A stretch of DNA of 64,000 bases from Colenecus sp045113495 (GCA_045113495.1 JBGUIZ010000041.1:123360-187359), one strand, 5' to 3'. Shown: positions 45,069-54,942, counted from the stretch's first letter. A program made the numbers and translations. The notes: generated by a model from the sequence alone, not told the origin.

Positions 45069-46418
45069 ATGAATAAAAAAAGTTTTGCTTCGATAATACT
45101 TGCAATAATATCTATCTGTTGCTGGACTGCATGTGACAAAGACAGCAAGACAGGTTCTGACATTAAAGAACCGGAAACAAACACTTTAGAGTTTATTTCC
45201 AGGCTTGACTCCGTTAATATAGCCACATCACAGGTTTATAATATCCTTTGTGTTTCAGACACATTATTCTACCGTGGCCTGGATTCCGGAAATGTTCAAT
45301 TCAATCCGGATTACGGATTCATGATAAATGAAGCGACTCCATCAATACAATACGCCATCGCCAACTCATTTGAACAGGCACGACACACCTTTATCAATGA
45401 TTTCCTCAGTCCCATAATGTTTCTGAATAGCGACACGACAGGAACTGAAATAAAACTTGATTTGGGCAGTCACGGAAGCATAACATTCTCATCCGAAAAT
45501 GGTGACGGAAAAGTGGCAAAGATTGACATTGATCTTAAGCAACTGGATAAACTGACCTTGATCTATTTCATTCATCAAGAAGCTTGGCCACAAAATGACG
45601 CTCAGAACATTGCCCAAGGCAACACATTTATTAGTGAAGCAGGACTCAATTATGTCTGTATAAAAGAATGTCAAAATGGGTGGGGGTATCTGGCGACATT
45701 TGATTTAGGTTATGACTACTTACTGGGCAACACAGCAGACTTGAAGTGGATTCAGGATCCCACACTTAAAACAGCTCTGAATCCTGTTTATTACTGGGCG
45801 CCAACATGGAACGCCTTCATGCACACAAACATGCCCAGCTCTGAAGAGTTACTTGCTCTGCAGGGTTTCATATATGACCAGTACGGTAATAAAAAGATAG
45901 ATTCAGAAATTGCGTTGAAACGTATTGTATGCGATAATCTTATAAATAAACTCTATTATCCTAATGGACAAGTGTTTGCATGTGGAGAGAACTGTTGGTG
46001 GCTAGAAACAACGAATCAGTATAAATATGTCTATTATTATGGTAGTCAACCTGGCGGAACATCGGGACGTACACTAGAAACAACTAAAAAGGCCACATAT
46101 ATATGGGGCTCAAACAGGTTTTTTGTCATGCTTCCAATAAGAGAAAACTGTAGGTTTGAAGATTGGCGATTTGATTCATTCAACGTTTCACGTAGCTATA
46201 TCAAATACTACGATTACACCTTAAAAAATGAGATTGATTACCAAGATATTGTAATTGAACCGTCCTATAATTATCGTAACGGCGTAGAACCTTATAGTTT
46301 TATACGTATGCGTTGCATAAAGTTCGGTAATGGTTACGACTATGAGGCTCATGGACTAATAAAGACCGACAGATTCGACAGGAAAACATCCTATGATCGT
46401 TCTGATGACGATGACTAA
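45069..46418 (+). CDS. lipoprotein of unknown function in MACPF cluster
   Basis: A 449-residue predicted lipoprotein (lipobox WTAC, Cys22). The mature protein is rich in aromatic residues and Asn, has no recognised domain, and ends in an acidic run (SDDDD). A segment NGQVFACGENCWWLETTNQYKY suggests a disulfide-bonded loop. It is 11 bp after the third MACPF gene and its end overlaps the BMP-like gene start. Base composition looks more AT-rich than the core genes. Confidence 0.75.
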   Translation: MNKKSFASIILAIISICCWTACDKDSKTGSDIKEPETNTLEFISRLDSVNIATSQVYNILCVSDTLFYRGLDSGNVQFNPDYGFMINEATPSIQYAIANSFEQARHTFINDFLSPIMFLNSDTTGTEIKLDLGSHGSITFSSENGDGKVAKIDIDLKQLDKLTLIYFIHQEAWPQNDAQNIAQGNTFISEAGLNYVCIKECQNGWGYLATFDLGYDYLLGNTADLKWIQDPTLKTALNPVYYWAPTWNAFMHTNMPSSEELLALQGFIYDQYGNKKIDSEIALKRIVCDNLINKLYYPNGQVFACGENCWWLETTNQYKYVYYYGSQPGGTSGRTLETTKKATYIWGSNRFFVMLPIRENCRFEDWRFDSFNVSRSYIKYYDYTLKNEIDYQDIVIEPSYNYRNGVEPYSFIRMRCIKFGNGYDYEAHGLIKTDRFDRKTSYDRSDDDD

Positions 46419-47490
46419 AGGATTATTCATACTGTCAGTTCTTTTCTGCTTCATATCATGCAGCAAAGAAGGCAAGCAGCAGTTGACAGAAGTTGAGCGC
46501 AAAGCTGCTGTCACATTCATGGTCAGCACAAACGGCTTAGGTGACAACGGCTATAATGATGATGTGTCAAAAGGCATATTCGGATTTGCAAAGAACACCG
46601 GCATCACGTTGCGGCTTTTGTTGCCCGATGATATGACCCAGGCTGGGCAGATGTTCAGTCAGTGGCTTGCCGATAATGCAGAGAAAGACTCTGCGGTACT
46701 GATCCTGGGTAGTTCGGCCTATGAGAATATGGCACGGCAGGTATCAGAATCCGATAAGGAAAGACTCCTGTCAATCCAAAAACGGGGCGGACGCGTGCTA
46801 CTGTTTGAAAGCAATGCACAAATTGACGGGATATCGACGGTCATGGTATCCCATTATGGAGTGAGTTGGCTGGCCGGAGCTATGAGCCAGGGATTTGATG
46901 TACTGATACTTGCTGCTGCAACAAATATTCCTGCACTGGAGGAGTCAATAGCAGGATTCAGTCAGGCACGCTCGGTCTATGCCGGCAGTTATTACGGCCA
47001 TGAATGCCAGACGCATCTTCATTATCTATCCAACAACGAGTCCGGATTTGCCATGCCGGATTCGGCATATCGCTACATAGCGGAACGTGCAGAGAATACA
47101 TCCTATTATGATGAGATGATATTTCCTCTGTTGGGCGGATCACAAACCGGAGTAATGCGCTGCCTGAATGATGACAAGTTTACTATGGCTCTCATGATTG
47201 GCATGGATGTAGATCAGACCGGACAGAGTACGCGTATACCATTCTCGGTGGTCATACACATAGGTGATGTGATAAAGCGCTATCTGAACGATTGGCTTGC
47301 TGGAGTTGCATGGCCTACAAATAAGAGAATGGGCATGAACGATGATGCAGCAGACATTGTAATCACTCCCAACTTCCGCAGTAATCTGGATATCTGGGAC
47401 AACCGTTATGTAGACCCTGACACATTCCTTGAACTATACCGACAGTATAAAGAAGAGGCTGTAAGAAAGGAACTTGAGTATGAGAAGTAG
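46393..47490 (+). CDS. BMP/PnrA-like substrate-binding lipoprotein (locus 2 copy)
   Basis: A lipoprotein of up to 365 residues with signal ending FISC. Possible starts are 46393, 46405 and 46411; the last would give an 8-bp overlap with the upstream gene and a good signal peptide (MTKGLFILSVLFCFISC). The sequence GDNGYNDDVSKGIFGFAKNTGI and the rest follow the BMP-type binding fold and align with the lipoprotein at 2763-3785. It overlaps the legumain-like gene by 11 bp, exactly as in locus 1. No transporter genes are nearby. Confidence 0.72.
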   Translation: MIVLMTMTKGLFILSVLFCFISCSKEGKQQLTEVERKAAVTFMVSTNGLGDNGYNDDVSKGIFGFAKNTGITLRLLLPDDMTQAGQMFSQWLADNAEKDSAVLILGSSAYENMARQVSESDKERLLSIQKRGGRVLLFESNAQIDGISTVMVSHYGVSWLAGAMSQGFDVLILAAATNIPALEESIAGFSQARSVYAGSYYGHECQTHLHYLSNNESGFAMPDSAYRYIAERAENTSYYDEMIFPLLGGSQTGVMRCLNDDKFTMALMIGMDVDQTGQSTRIPFSVVIHIGDVIKRYLNDWLAGVAWPTNKRMGMNDDAADIVITPNFRSNLDIWDNRYVDPDTFLELYRQYKEEAVRKELEYEK

Positions 47491-49627
47491 TCTATATATT
47501 GGGGGCTTATTGCTATTGCTGTCATCATGCATTGATGACAATAAGCCCACACAGCCCCAAGTCATAACGCATACCTGCAAGGTTGCCATCATCATGGAAA
47601 AAGATGAGCGACAGCACTGGGAGCAAACGGCCGGATGGGCTCTCAGGAACATAGCACAGGCCCAGAATGGCATGAATCAGAAGGTACAATTGCAGTTTGA
47701 ATTCAAAAGCCAGGATGATGCCGACATAAAGCAGTACATGCAACAGATAGCCCAGGATCCATCAATAGAGGCAATCGTAGGCCCAACTACATCAGCTTGT
47801 GCCGAACAGATGGCACTGGAACTTGGTAAACGTCCCCAATATGGCAAGCCCATGATAACCCCATCGGCCACTCGGGTGGAATATCAGCGCAAGTTTGCCA
47901 ATGTACCATATATCTGGAACATGGCAGAGAGCGATATAGCGGAACTGGAGGTTCTGCTGTCGGATATAGCCAGCACAACCGATAATGGACAGAAAACTGT
48001 AATGCTCTTAACTGCCGATGATGCTAATGGGGGGGCACGTAACGCTTATGCCGAATGGTTCGGATTCATAGCCGAAGAATACGGCCTCAGTGTGGAAGGT
48101 GTATATCTCTATAAGGATGAGACACAATTGCGTCAGTATGTACACGAGTTCTGTGGCACGGATTGGCGCTTTGGAGATAAATACCTGGTATTCAACGCAT
48201 CGGACACAAATGATGCTATAGCCCTTGACAACGAGATAGGCAGTATGAAAGAGCAGGTCCCTGAAGGTCAGTTCCTGTACACGCCCATAATTATGTGCAG
48301 TGATGCCTTTGTAATGCCAAGTATAGCATGCGCAGTAAATAATGCCGTTTATGAAGGAGTTGACCTGTATGCGTCACCAGAAAGCGGTTTCAACCAGGCC
48401 TACCAACAACAGTTCAATCAGGAACTATTCAATGGCGAGGCTCAGTTCTATGATGCACTCTGCTTAGTGGCATATGCCAAGACCCTGTCTGTTAATACCG
48501 GTATGACACTAAACGAAGCCATCCAGGCAGTGGTCGATGGCCGTGACGGTAAAGGCTGTTCATGGCTGCCTGCCGACATGGCTCAGAACCTGACACTGAT
48601 TGCCAGCGGACGGACACCCGATATAGATGGAGTTTCAGGCTCATGGGCTTTTGATAAAGAAACTCATTCCGGAGTCTGCAGCAGCACGTTCCGTCGTTGG
48701 CGGCTTTATGACGGTAAGTTCGTAACTACCGAGTACATAAGTACCGAGGGCTCAAAGCGCACCAGTTCATCAAAGCATCTGTGGGAATGGATCGGTTCAC
48801 GTATGCAGGTATTCAGTCCGGGTGATATCAACAATCCGGAATATCCCGAACTTAAAGACCGTTGGGCGCTGCTTATTGCCGCATCAAAAGGCTGGACCAA
48901 CTACCGTTTCCAAGCCGATTTGTTCGCCATGTACCAACTTTTGCGTCAGCACGGATATTATGATGACCATATTGTACTGATATGTCAGGATGATGTGGCC
49001 CGTCATAAGAACAATCCATACCAGGATGCCCTCTATGTAAGCGAATCAGGACCAAATGTCTATGATCAGTCTGCCATAGATTACTGTCTGGACAGTCTTA
49101 CTCCAAACGACATAGCAGATATCCTGAATGGAAAAGCTTCGGAGCGTCTGCCAAAAGTCATCAATAGCACGGCAAATGACAACTTGTTCATATTCTGGAC
49201 AGGGCACGGATCGCCCGGTTCAATGGATTTCGGTGGTACGCAGACAATGACATATCTGAAAATGAAAGAGATACTTCAACAGACGCCTCACCGTAAAATG
49301 CTGTTTGCAATTGAGTCATGTTACAGCGGTGGTCTTGGTCAGTATTGTGAAGGTTTGCCTGGTACACTGTTCATTACCGCAGCTACACCTTATGAGTCCA
49401 GTCATGCCGACGGATGGAGTGAACAGGTTGGAGTATATCTTACCAACGGTTTTACCCGTGGATTTCAAGAAGCAATAAACAGGAATCCGGCAGTTTCACT
49501 TAGGGACCTCTATTATACCCTTGCAACCAACATTGCAGGTTCGCATGTCAAGATATATAATGCTTCCCATTACGGGAGCGTATACAACAACTCTATGTCT
49601 GATTATCTGACACAAGTAACACAATAG
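47480..49627 (+). CDS. lipoprotein: periplasmic-binding fold fused to legumain-like (C13) peptidase (locus 2 copy)
   Basis: A 715-residue lipoprotein (lipobox LSSC, Cys17). Residues about 30-370 form a type 1 binding fold (VAIIMEKDER, AIVGPTTSACAEQM, PMITPSATRVEY). Residues about 460-710 are peptidase C13: GWTNYRFQAD (471-480), QDDVARHKNNP, His576 in WTGHGS, Cys614 in IESCYSGG, and TPYESSHAD. Compared with locus 1, the His after Arg in NYRHQAD is Phe here, so pocket specificity may differ; the catalytic pair and the Glu before it are kept. The ATG at 47480 is preferred to a TTG at 47474. The gene ends inside a long perfect inverted repeat. Confidence 0.86.
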   Translation: MRSSLYIGGLLLLLSSCIDDNKPTQPQVITHTCKVAIIMEKDERQHWEQTAGWALRNIAQAQNGMNQKVQLQFEFKSQDDADIKQYMQQIAQDPSIEAIVGPTTSACAEQMALELGKRPQYGKPMITPSATRVEYQRKFANVPYIWNMAESDIAELEVLLSDIASTTDNGQKTVMLLTADDANGGARNAYAEWFGFIAEEYGLSVEGVYLYKDETQLRQYVHEFCGTDWRFGDKYLVFNASDTNDAIALDNEIGSMKEQVPEGQFLYTPIIMCSDAFVMPSIACAVNNAVYEGVDLYASPESGFNQAYQQQFNQELFNGEAQFYDALCLVAYAKTLSVNTGMTLNEAIQAVVDGRDGKGCSWLPADMAQNLTLIASGRTPDIDGVSGSWAFDKETHSGVCSSTFRRWRLYDGKFVTTEYISTEGSKRTSSSKHLWEWIGSRMQVFSPGDINNPEYPELKDRWALLIAASKGWTNYRFQADLFAMYQLLRQHGYYDDHIVLICQDDVARHKNNPYQDALYVSESGPNVYDQSAIDYCLDSLTPNDIADILNGKASERLPKVINSTANDNLFIFWTGHGSPGSMDFGGTQTMTYLKMKEILQQTPHRKMLFAIESCYSGGLGQYCEGLPGTLFITAATPYESSHADGWSEQVGVYLTNGFTRGFQEAINRNPAVSLRDLYYTLATNIAGSHVKIYNASHYGSVYNNSMSDYLTQVTQ

Positions 49628-49682
49628 GGACAGTCCCCTCCGTGTGCTTTTTTGCACACGGAGGGGACTGTCCCTATTGTGT
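49619..49682. repeat. perfect 29-bp inverted repeat between convergent genes
   Basis: Arms 49619-49647 and 49654-49682 are exact reverse complements around a TTTTTT loop. The left arm includes the stop codon of the legumain-like gene, and the right arm ends 4 bp before the stop codon of the convergent acidic-protein gene. Each arm contains the GGGACAGTCCCC core seen at 30.7 and 56.7 kb. It probably works as a two-way terminator and marks the right edge of the accessory cluster. Confidence 0.92.
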
Positions 49683-49686
49683 GGTG

Positions 49687-50013
49687 TTACTCACCCAGGG
49701 AGTCCACGTAATCGGCCTCTGCCTCAACGATGAGGATGATCTCATCGGCGGGGAATGAGCCGATCTTGTCTTTCTTGGCCTCCTTGATGATATACTCTAC
49801 AAGAGTTTCGTTGTCAATGTCTATGCATCCGTCGGCATCGGGCTCCTGATCCAGCACGCCGCTGGTGGTGAAATAGTCATTGATTACATCCAGTATGTAA
49901 TAGAGGGTGTCATCAGTGTATTTCTCCTTAAGCTCCTGAGGCAGCGTGTTCTTGATGTACTCGACGGTCTTCTGATCGTCCAGGTCATCATTGAGGAACT
50001 CATCCTGTGCCAT
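49687..50013 (-). CDS. small acidic protein, unknown function
   Basis: A 108-residue, strongly acidic soluble protein (MAQDEFLNDDLDDQKTVEYI...), mostly helical, with no signal peptide. It follows trxA by 2 bp and is probably co-transcribed with dnaE-trxA. No function recognised. Confidence 0.8.
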   Translation of the reverse strand: MAQDEFLNDDLDDQKTVEYIKNTLPQELKEKYTDDTLYYILDVINDYFTTSGVLDQEPDADGCIDIDNETLVEYIIKEAKKDKIGSFPADEIILIVEAEADYVDSLGE

Positions 50014-50015
50014 AA

Positions 50016-50330
50016 TCAGAGCAGTGCGTTAAGTTTCTCCTGATATACATTCTTCATGGCCAGGCCAACCACGCGGTCAACCTCCTTGCCATCCTTAAGA
50101 AGCACTACAGTAGGAACATTCATGATTCCGAACTTCTCTGTAAGGTCGTCATTCTCCTCAATGTCGCACTTGCCCACTACGGCCTTTCCGTCATACTCTG
50201 CGGCCAACTCCTCGATGATAGGTCCAAGACGCTTGCAGGGACCGCACCAGGTTGCCCAGAAATCCATCAGCACAGGCTTGCCCTGTGAGATGACCTCATC
50301 AAAATTTTGGGTTGTGATTTCAATTTCCAT
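50016..50330 (-). CDS. trxA: thioredoxin
   Basis: A 104-residue cytoplasmic thioredoxin with the redox pair Cys29/Cys32 in FWATWCGPCKRL and the cis-Pro segment NVPTVVLLKDG. Full length, without signal peptide. It lies 13 bp downstream of dnaE in the same direction. Confidence 0.96.
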   Translation of the reverse strand: MEIEITTQNFDEVISQGKPVLMDFWATWCGPCKRLGPIIEELAAEYDGKAVVGKCDIEENDDLTEKFGIMNVPTVVLLKDGKEVDRVVGLAMKNVYQEKLNALL

Positions 50331-50343
50331 AATCTCAAAACTT

Positions 50344-53300
50344 TTATTTGAATGATAAATTAATTGATTCCTTACCTTTAAGGTAACTTACAAGTTCAGG
50401 AGTAACGCTTATCCTGCGGTTGCCCGAAGACAGGGATATCCTGCTGTTCTCAGTATCCGCCAGGTCATTGAACTCAAAGCGCAGGGTGGTCTTGCCCTCT
50501 GTGCGGGTAAGCGTATCCAGGTCACTTACAAACTCCTTGTCCAGAACGGAGAGCGGCATGCTCACCGTCATGCTGCTTATGGCCGTATCCTTGACGTCCT
50601 GCAGCAGTTCTATGGAGTTGATTACAAAATCTATTCTTTCGGGGTTATACCTGTACGGCTCACATTTAGCCTTGATAAACAGGTAATTACCCACTTTCAT
50701 CATGTTGCACCACTTGAGCCACGGCTCACCAAAGAGGGCTATCTCAGATGATCCGGTAAAGTCCTCTATGCGGGTAAATCCGCAGGGCTTGCCGTTTTTC
50801 ATGCGCGACTCACGTACTCCGGTCACCACACCACCCAGTATCAGGTCCTTGTTGACCAGGGCTGCACGGTCCTCAAGCTGTGCCATGCCCACGGTGCAGA
50901 CGTTCTCCAGAATTACGCGGTACTCATCAAGCGGATGAGCCGACATATAGATGCCCACCAGCTCTTTCTCACGGTTAAGGCGCTCCAGCAGGGGCCATTC
51001 GGGAGCATCGGGGATTGTTGGCGTAGCTATGAGCTCAGTGTGTCCCATGTCACCAAAGAGGGAGAACTGTGACTCCATACGGTCAGTCTGGTATCGGGTT
51101 CCGTAACGTACCAGCACGTCACTGAACACCTCATTCTTACCGCACGGCTGTACGAACTGCTCACGTCTTATCTCGGGGAAGCAGTCAAATGCACCGGCCA
51201 TGGCCAGGTTCTCAATGTTCTTGCGGTTGCAGGCACTAAGGTTCACGCGCTGTACAAAATCAAATATGCTCTTGTACGGACCGTTTGCGTTACGCTCGCT
51301 CACAATGGCCGATACCGCGTTCTCGCCCACACCCTTGACCGATGCCATACCAAAGCGGATATCACCCTTGGCGTTGACACCGAAACGGGGCACACTCTCA
51401 TTGACATCGGGACCCAGTACGTTTATTCCCATGGACTTGCACTCATCCATAAGCTTGGTGACCTCTGTTATATCACCGGCGCGGCTCAGCACCGCAGCCA
51501 TATACTGTGACGGGTAGTTGGCCTTGAGATATGCAGTCTGGTAGGCTACCCATGAGTAGCAGGTGGCATGTGACTTGTTGAACGCGTATGATGCAAATTT
51601 CTCCCAGTCGGCCCAGATCTTCTCCAGCACCTTGGGGTCATGACCATTGGCCTTACCACCCTCAATGAACTTGGGTTTAAGATGATCCAGCTTGTCCTTG
51701 AGTTTCTTACCCATGGCCTTACGCAGGGTATCACTCTCACCACGTGTAAAGTTGGCAAGCAGACGTGACAGCAGCATGACCTGCTCCTGATATACCGTGA
51801 TGCCGTAGGTGTCCTTGAGGTATCGGTCCATAACGGGGATATCGTACTCGATAGGCTTACGGCCCAGCTTACGGTCAATAAAGTCTGGGATATAATCCAT
51901 AGGACCCGGACGGTACAGGGCGTTCATGGCTATCAGGTCCTCAAACACTGACGGCTGCAGCTCACGCAGGTATTTCTGCATACCGGGCGATTCAAACTGG
52001 AACGTACCTATGGTGCGGCCCTCACAGTAGAGCTGGAAGGTCTTGGGGTCATCTATGGGTATGGTATCGATGTTAAGGTCGATACCAAGGCTTGACTTTA
52101 TGTTCTCAACGGCCTCCTTGATGATGGAGAGGGTCTTAAGTCCCAGAAAGTCCATCTTGATAAGGCCGGTATCCTCAATCACACTGCCCTCATACTGCGT
52201 TACCAGCAGACGGTCGCCGGTATCCTTATCGGTAGCCCATGATACAGGCACCCAGTCAGTCACGTCATCACGGCATATGATGGTACCGCAGGCATGAACA
52301 CCCGTACCGCGTACGTTACCCTCAAGCATCTTGGCAAACTGGATGGTCTTGCGCAGTTTCTCATCCGATGATGCGGCGGCCTGCTGCAGTTCAGGTACAC
52401 ACTCCAGCACGTTGCTCAGATTCATCTTGCGGGGTTTGCCGCTGGGGTCATCGGGCAGACGGTCAGGTATGGCCTTGCAGAGGTTGTTGGATATATCCAG
52501 CGGAACCTCAAGCACGCGGGCCACATCCTTGATGGCCATCTTGGTAGCCATGGTACCGTAGGTGATGATGTGAGCCACCTTTTCCTTTCCGTATTTCTCA
52601 GTAACCCACTGCAGCACGCGTCCGCGGCCATCATCATCAAAGTCCACATCGATATCAGGCAGAGATATACGGTCCGGGTTAAGGAAACGCTCAAACAGCA
52701 GGTCATACTTGATGGGGTCTATCTGAGTGATACCCAGACAGTAGGCTACAGCTGATCCTGCGGCCGATCCACGACCCGGTCCTACCGATACTCCCAGCTC
52801 CGTACGGGCCGCGTTGATAAAGTCCTGCACTATAAGGAAGTAACCCGGGAAACCCATGGTCTTCATGATATGCAACTCAAACTTGAGCTGCTCCATCACG
52901 CTGTCAGGTATGGGGTCACCGTAACGTACCTTGGCTCCCTTGAATGTGAGCTCGGCCAGATAATCGGCCTCCAGTTTTATGCGGTACAGCTTATCATAGC
53001 CGCCCAGCTTCTTTATCTTCTTGTCGGCATCCTCCTTTGACATCACCGTCTCACCATGCTCATTGCAGGTGAACTCCTTAAAGAGGTCCTCCTCGGTAAG
53101 GCGCTGACGGTACTCCTCCTCCGTTCCGAACTCCACCGGGATGGCAAAGTTAGGCATGATAGGCGGATGGTTGATTGAGTACTCCTCAACCTTGTCCAGG
53201 ATCTCTACCGTTCCGGCAAGTGCCTCCGGTACATCCTCAAACAGACGGTTCATCTCCTCAGTGGTCTTGAACCACTCCTGCTTGGAGTAACGCATCAGGT

Positions 53301-54057
53301 TGGGGTCATCAGGGGTACGTCCGGTGGAGAGGCATATCAGCAGCTCGTGAGCATCGGCATTCTCCTCATCAAGGAAATGAACATCATTGGTGCAGACCAT
53401 CTTGATGCCGAACTTGCGTGACATCTCAATGAGGTGGCTGTTCACGTTCTGCTGCAACGGGAATGCCTCATGGTTGGCGTTGGGTACGGTGGCCTTGTGA
53501 CGCTGCAGTTCCAGGTAGTAGTCCTCACCAAAGAGGTTATGAAACCACTGTACCACCTGCTCAGCCTCTTCTATCTTACCTGCGGTTATCAGTTTGGGCA
53601 CCTCACCGCCCAGACATGCCGAGCAGCATATTATACCCTCGTGATACTTCTCCAGGTCATATTTGTCAGTACGGGGATGTGAGTAGAATCCGTCCATCCA
53701 CGCCCTTGACACTATCTTTATCAGGTTATGGTAGCCTTTCTCATTCTTGGCAAGAAGTATAAGGTGGTAATTGGCACCGTCCAGCTCCTTGCTGTCACGC
53801 TGCTCCTTATGGCGTGGAGCCACGTAGACCTCACAACCTATGATAGGCTTGAAATGCTTACCCTCCTCCTTGAGTTTGTCATTAACCTTGTCGCAGTAGT
53901 TCTTAAACTCCTTGATGCCCATCATGTTACCGTGATCTGTTACGGCAACACCGCGCATACCATCGGCTATAGCCTTGTCAACCAGCTTCTTGATGTTGGT
54001 CTGGCCATCCAGCAGAGAGTACTGCGTATGTACGTGCAAATGAACGAATTCCTGCAT
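50344..54057 (-). CDS. dnaE: DNA polymerase III subunit alpha
   Basis: A 1237-residue replicative polymerase. It starts with the PHP domain (HLHVHTQYSLLDG, VTDHGNMMG), then the C-family polymerase core with GPGRGSAAGS and the catalytic Asp motif PDIDVDFDDDGR, PGPMDYIPDF, the helix-hairpin-helix/tandem region (ASVKGVGENAVSAI) and a C-terminal OB fold (ILGGVVTGVRESRMKNGKPCGF). Length is typical of Bacteroidota DnaE. It heads the dnaE-trxA-acidic-protein group. Confidence 0.97.
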   Translation of the reverse strand: MQEFVHLHVHTQYSLLDGQTNIKKLVDKAIADGMRGVAVTDHGNMMGIKEFKNYCDKVNDKLKEEGKHFKPIIGCEVYVAPRHKEQRDSKELDGANYHLILLAKNEKGYHNLIKIVSRAWMDGFYSHPRTDKYDLEKYHEGIICCSACLGGEVPKLITAGKIEEAEQVVQWFHNLFGEDYYLELQRHKATVPNANHEAFPLQQNVNSHLIEMSRKFGIKMVCTNDVHFLDEENADAHELLICLSTGRTPDDPNLMRYSKQEWFKTTEEMNRLFEDVPEALAGTVEILDKVEEYSINHPPIMPNFAIPVEFGTEEEYRQRLTEEDLFKEFTCNEHGETVMSKEDADKKIKKLGGYDKLYRIKLEADYLAELTFKGAKVRYGDPIPDSVMEQLKFELHIMKTMGFPGYFLIVQDFINAARTELGVSVGPGRGSAAGSAVAYCLGITQIDPIKYDLLFERFLNPDRISLPDIDVDFDDDGRGRVLQWVTEKYGKEKVAHIITYGTMATKMAIKDVARVLEVPLDISNNLCKAIPDRLPDDPSGKPRKMNLSNVLECVPELQQAAASSDEKLRKTIQFAKMLEGNVRGTGVHACGTIICRDDVTDWVPVSWATDKDTGDRLLVTQYEGSVIEDTGLIKMDFLGLKTLSIIKEAVENIKSSLGIDLNIDTIPIDDPKTFQLYCEGRTIGTFQFESPGMQKYLRELQPSVFEDLIAMNALYRPGPMDYIPDFIDRKLGRKPIEYDIPVMDRYLKDTYGITVYQEQVMLLSRLLANFTRGESDTLRKAMGKKLKDKLDHLKPKFIEGGKANGHDPKVLEKIWADWEKFASYAFNKSHATCYSWVAYQTAYLKANYPSQYMAAVLSRAGDITEVTKLMDECKSMGINVLGPDVNESVPRFGVNAKGDIRFGMASVKGVGENAVSAIVSERNANGPYKSIFDFVQRVNLSACNRKNIENLAMAGAFDCFPEIRREQFVQPCGKNEVFSDVLVRYGTRYQTDRMESQFSLFGDMGHTELIATPTIPDAPEWPLLERLNREKELVGIYMSAHPLDEYRVILENVCTVGMAQLEDRAALVNKDLILGGVVTGVRESRMKNGKPCGFTRIEDFTGSSEIALFGEPWLKWCNMMKVGNYLFIKAKCEPYRYNPERIDFVINSIELLQDVKDTAISSMTVSMPLSVLDKEFVSDLDTLTRTEGKTTLRFEFNDLADTENSRISLSSGNRRISVTPELVSYLKGKESINLSFK

Positions 54058-54226
54058 GGGTTACTATGACTGAAAAAGTTTTTAAAGTTACTTCCAATAA
54101 GGAACAGAGACAACAGCCGAATCTTAAAGTTTTCAACAATCACGGATTATACCGTTATTCCTTATTTTGAGCATCTGTCACGGAAAATACAATACAATAA
54201 GTATGCCATTATTTGCTGAAATGTTC

Positions 54227-54234
54227 TATCTTTG
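54227..54234 (+). promoter_or_regulatory. -7 promoter element for psd-pssA
   Basis: TATCTTTG matches TAnnTTTG, 21 bp before the psd start codon. The -33 element is unclear. Confidence 0.5.
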
Positions 54235-54255
54235 TAAATCATTAACAACTCGGAC

Positions 54256-54942
54256 ATGGCACAGGACAACGGAAAGAGACCCTTAATAAACCCTGAAGGA
54301 AAGCAGACACTCACCTTAGTGGCACTTATCCTCCTGTGTATCAATTTACCACTGTTTTTCACCGCCGCATACGGCTGGTGGTCATACGTGGTTCTGGGCA
54401 TATCATTGTTCTTTGGTTGGTTCTTCGTGCATTTCTTCCGCACCCCCCTGCGCACGTTCCCCAGTCAGGATACGGAAGGTGTCGTGGTATCACCTGCAGA
54501 CGGAACTATCGTAGCCATAGAAGAGGTTGATGAGACAGATTATTTCCAGGATCGCCGCATAGTTGTCTCCATATTCATGAGCGTGTTCAGCGTTCATGCC
54601 AACTGGTTCCCGGTAAACGGCACAGTTACCAAGGTGGAGCATCAGGACGGCAATTTCTACGCTGCATTCAAGCCTAAGGCCAGCACTGAGAACGAGCGTT
54701 CTCTCGTGGTCATCAAGACCGATGACGGCAAGGAGATAATGTTGCGTCAGATAGCCGGAGCGCTGGCACGCAGGGTTGTCACATACTGCAAGCCCGGTGA
54801 CAGAAGCTGTCTGGACGAGCATCTTGGATTCATTAAATTCGGATCCAGAGTAGACGTTTATCTGCCTGTTGACAGTCTGGTTTGCGTAAAACTGAACCAG
54901 AAAGTTACGGCCGATATAACCGTTCTGGCAAAACTATCATAA
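54256..54942 (+). CDS. psd: phosphatidylserine decarboxylase
   Basis: A 228-residue proenzyme of the short Psd class. A membrane segment (about 14-60) precedes the catalytic part, with VVSPADGTI, SVHANWFPVNG and the self-cleavage region HLGFIKFGSRVDVYLP near residues 192-208, where Gly-Ser is the processing site and Ser becomes the pyruvoyl group. It makes phosphatidylethanolamine from the product of pssA, which starts 3 bp later. Confidence 0.95.
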   Translation: MAQDNGKRPLINPEGKQTLTLVALILLCINLPLFFTAAYGWWSYVVLGISLFFGWFFVHFFRTPLRTFPSQDTEGVVVSPADGTIVAIEEVDETDYFQDRRIVVSIFMSVFSVHANWFPVNGTVTKVEHQDGNFYAAFKPKASTENERSLVVIKTDDGKEIMLRQIAGALARRVVTYCKPGDRSCLDEHLGFIKFGSRVDVYLPVDSLVCVKLNQKVTADITVLAKLS

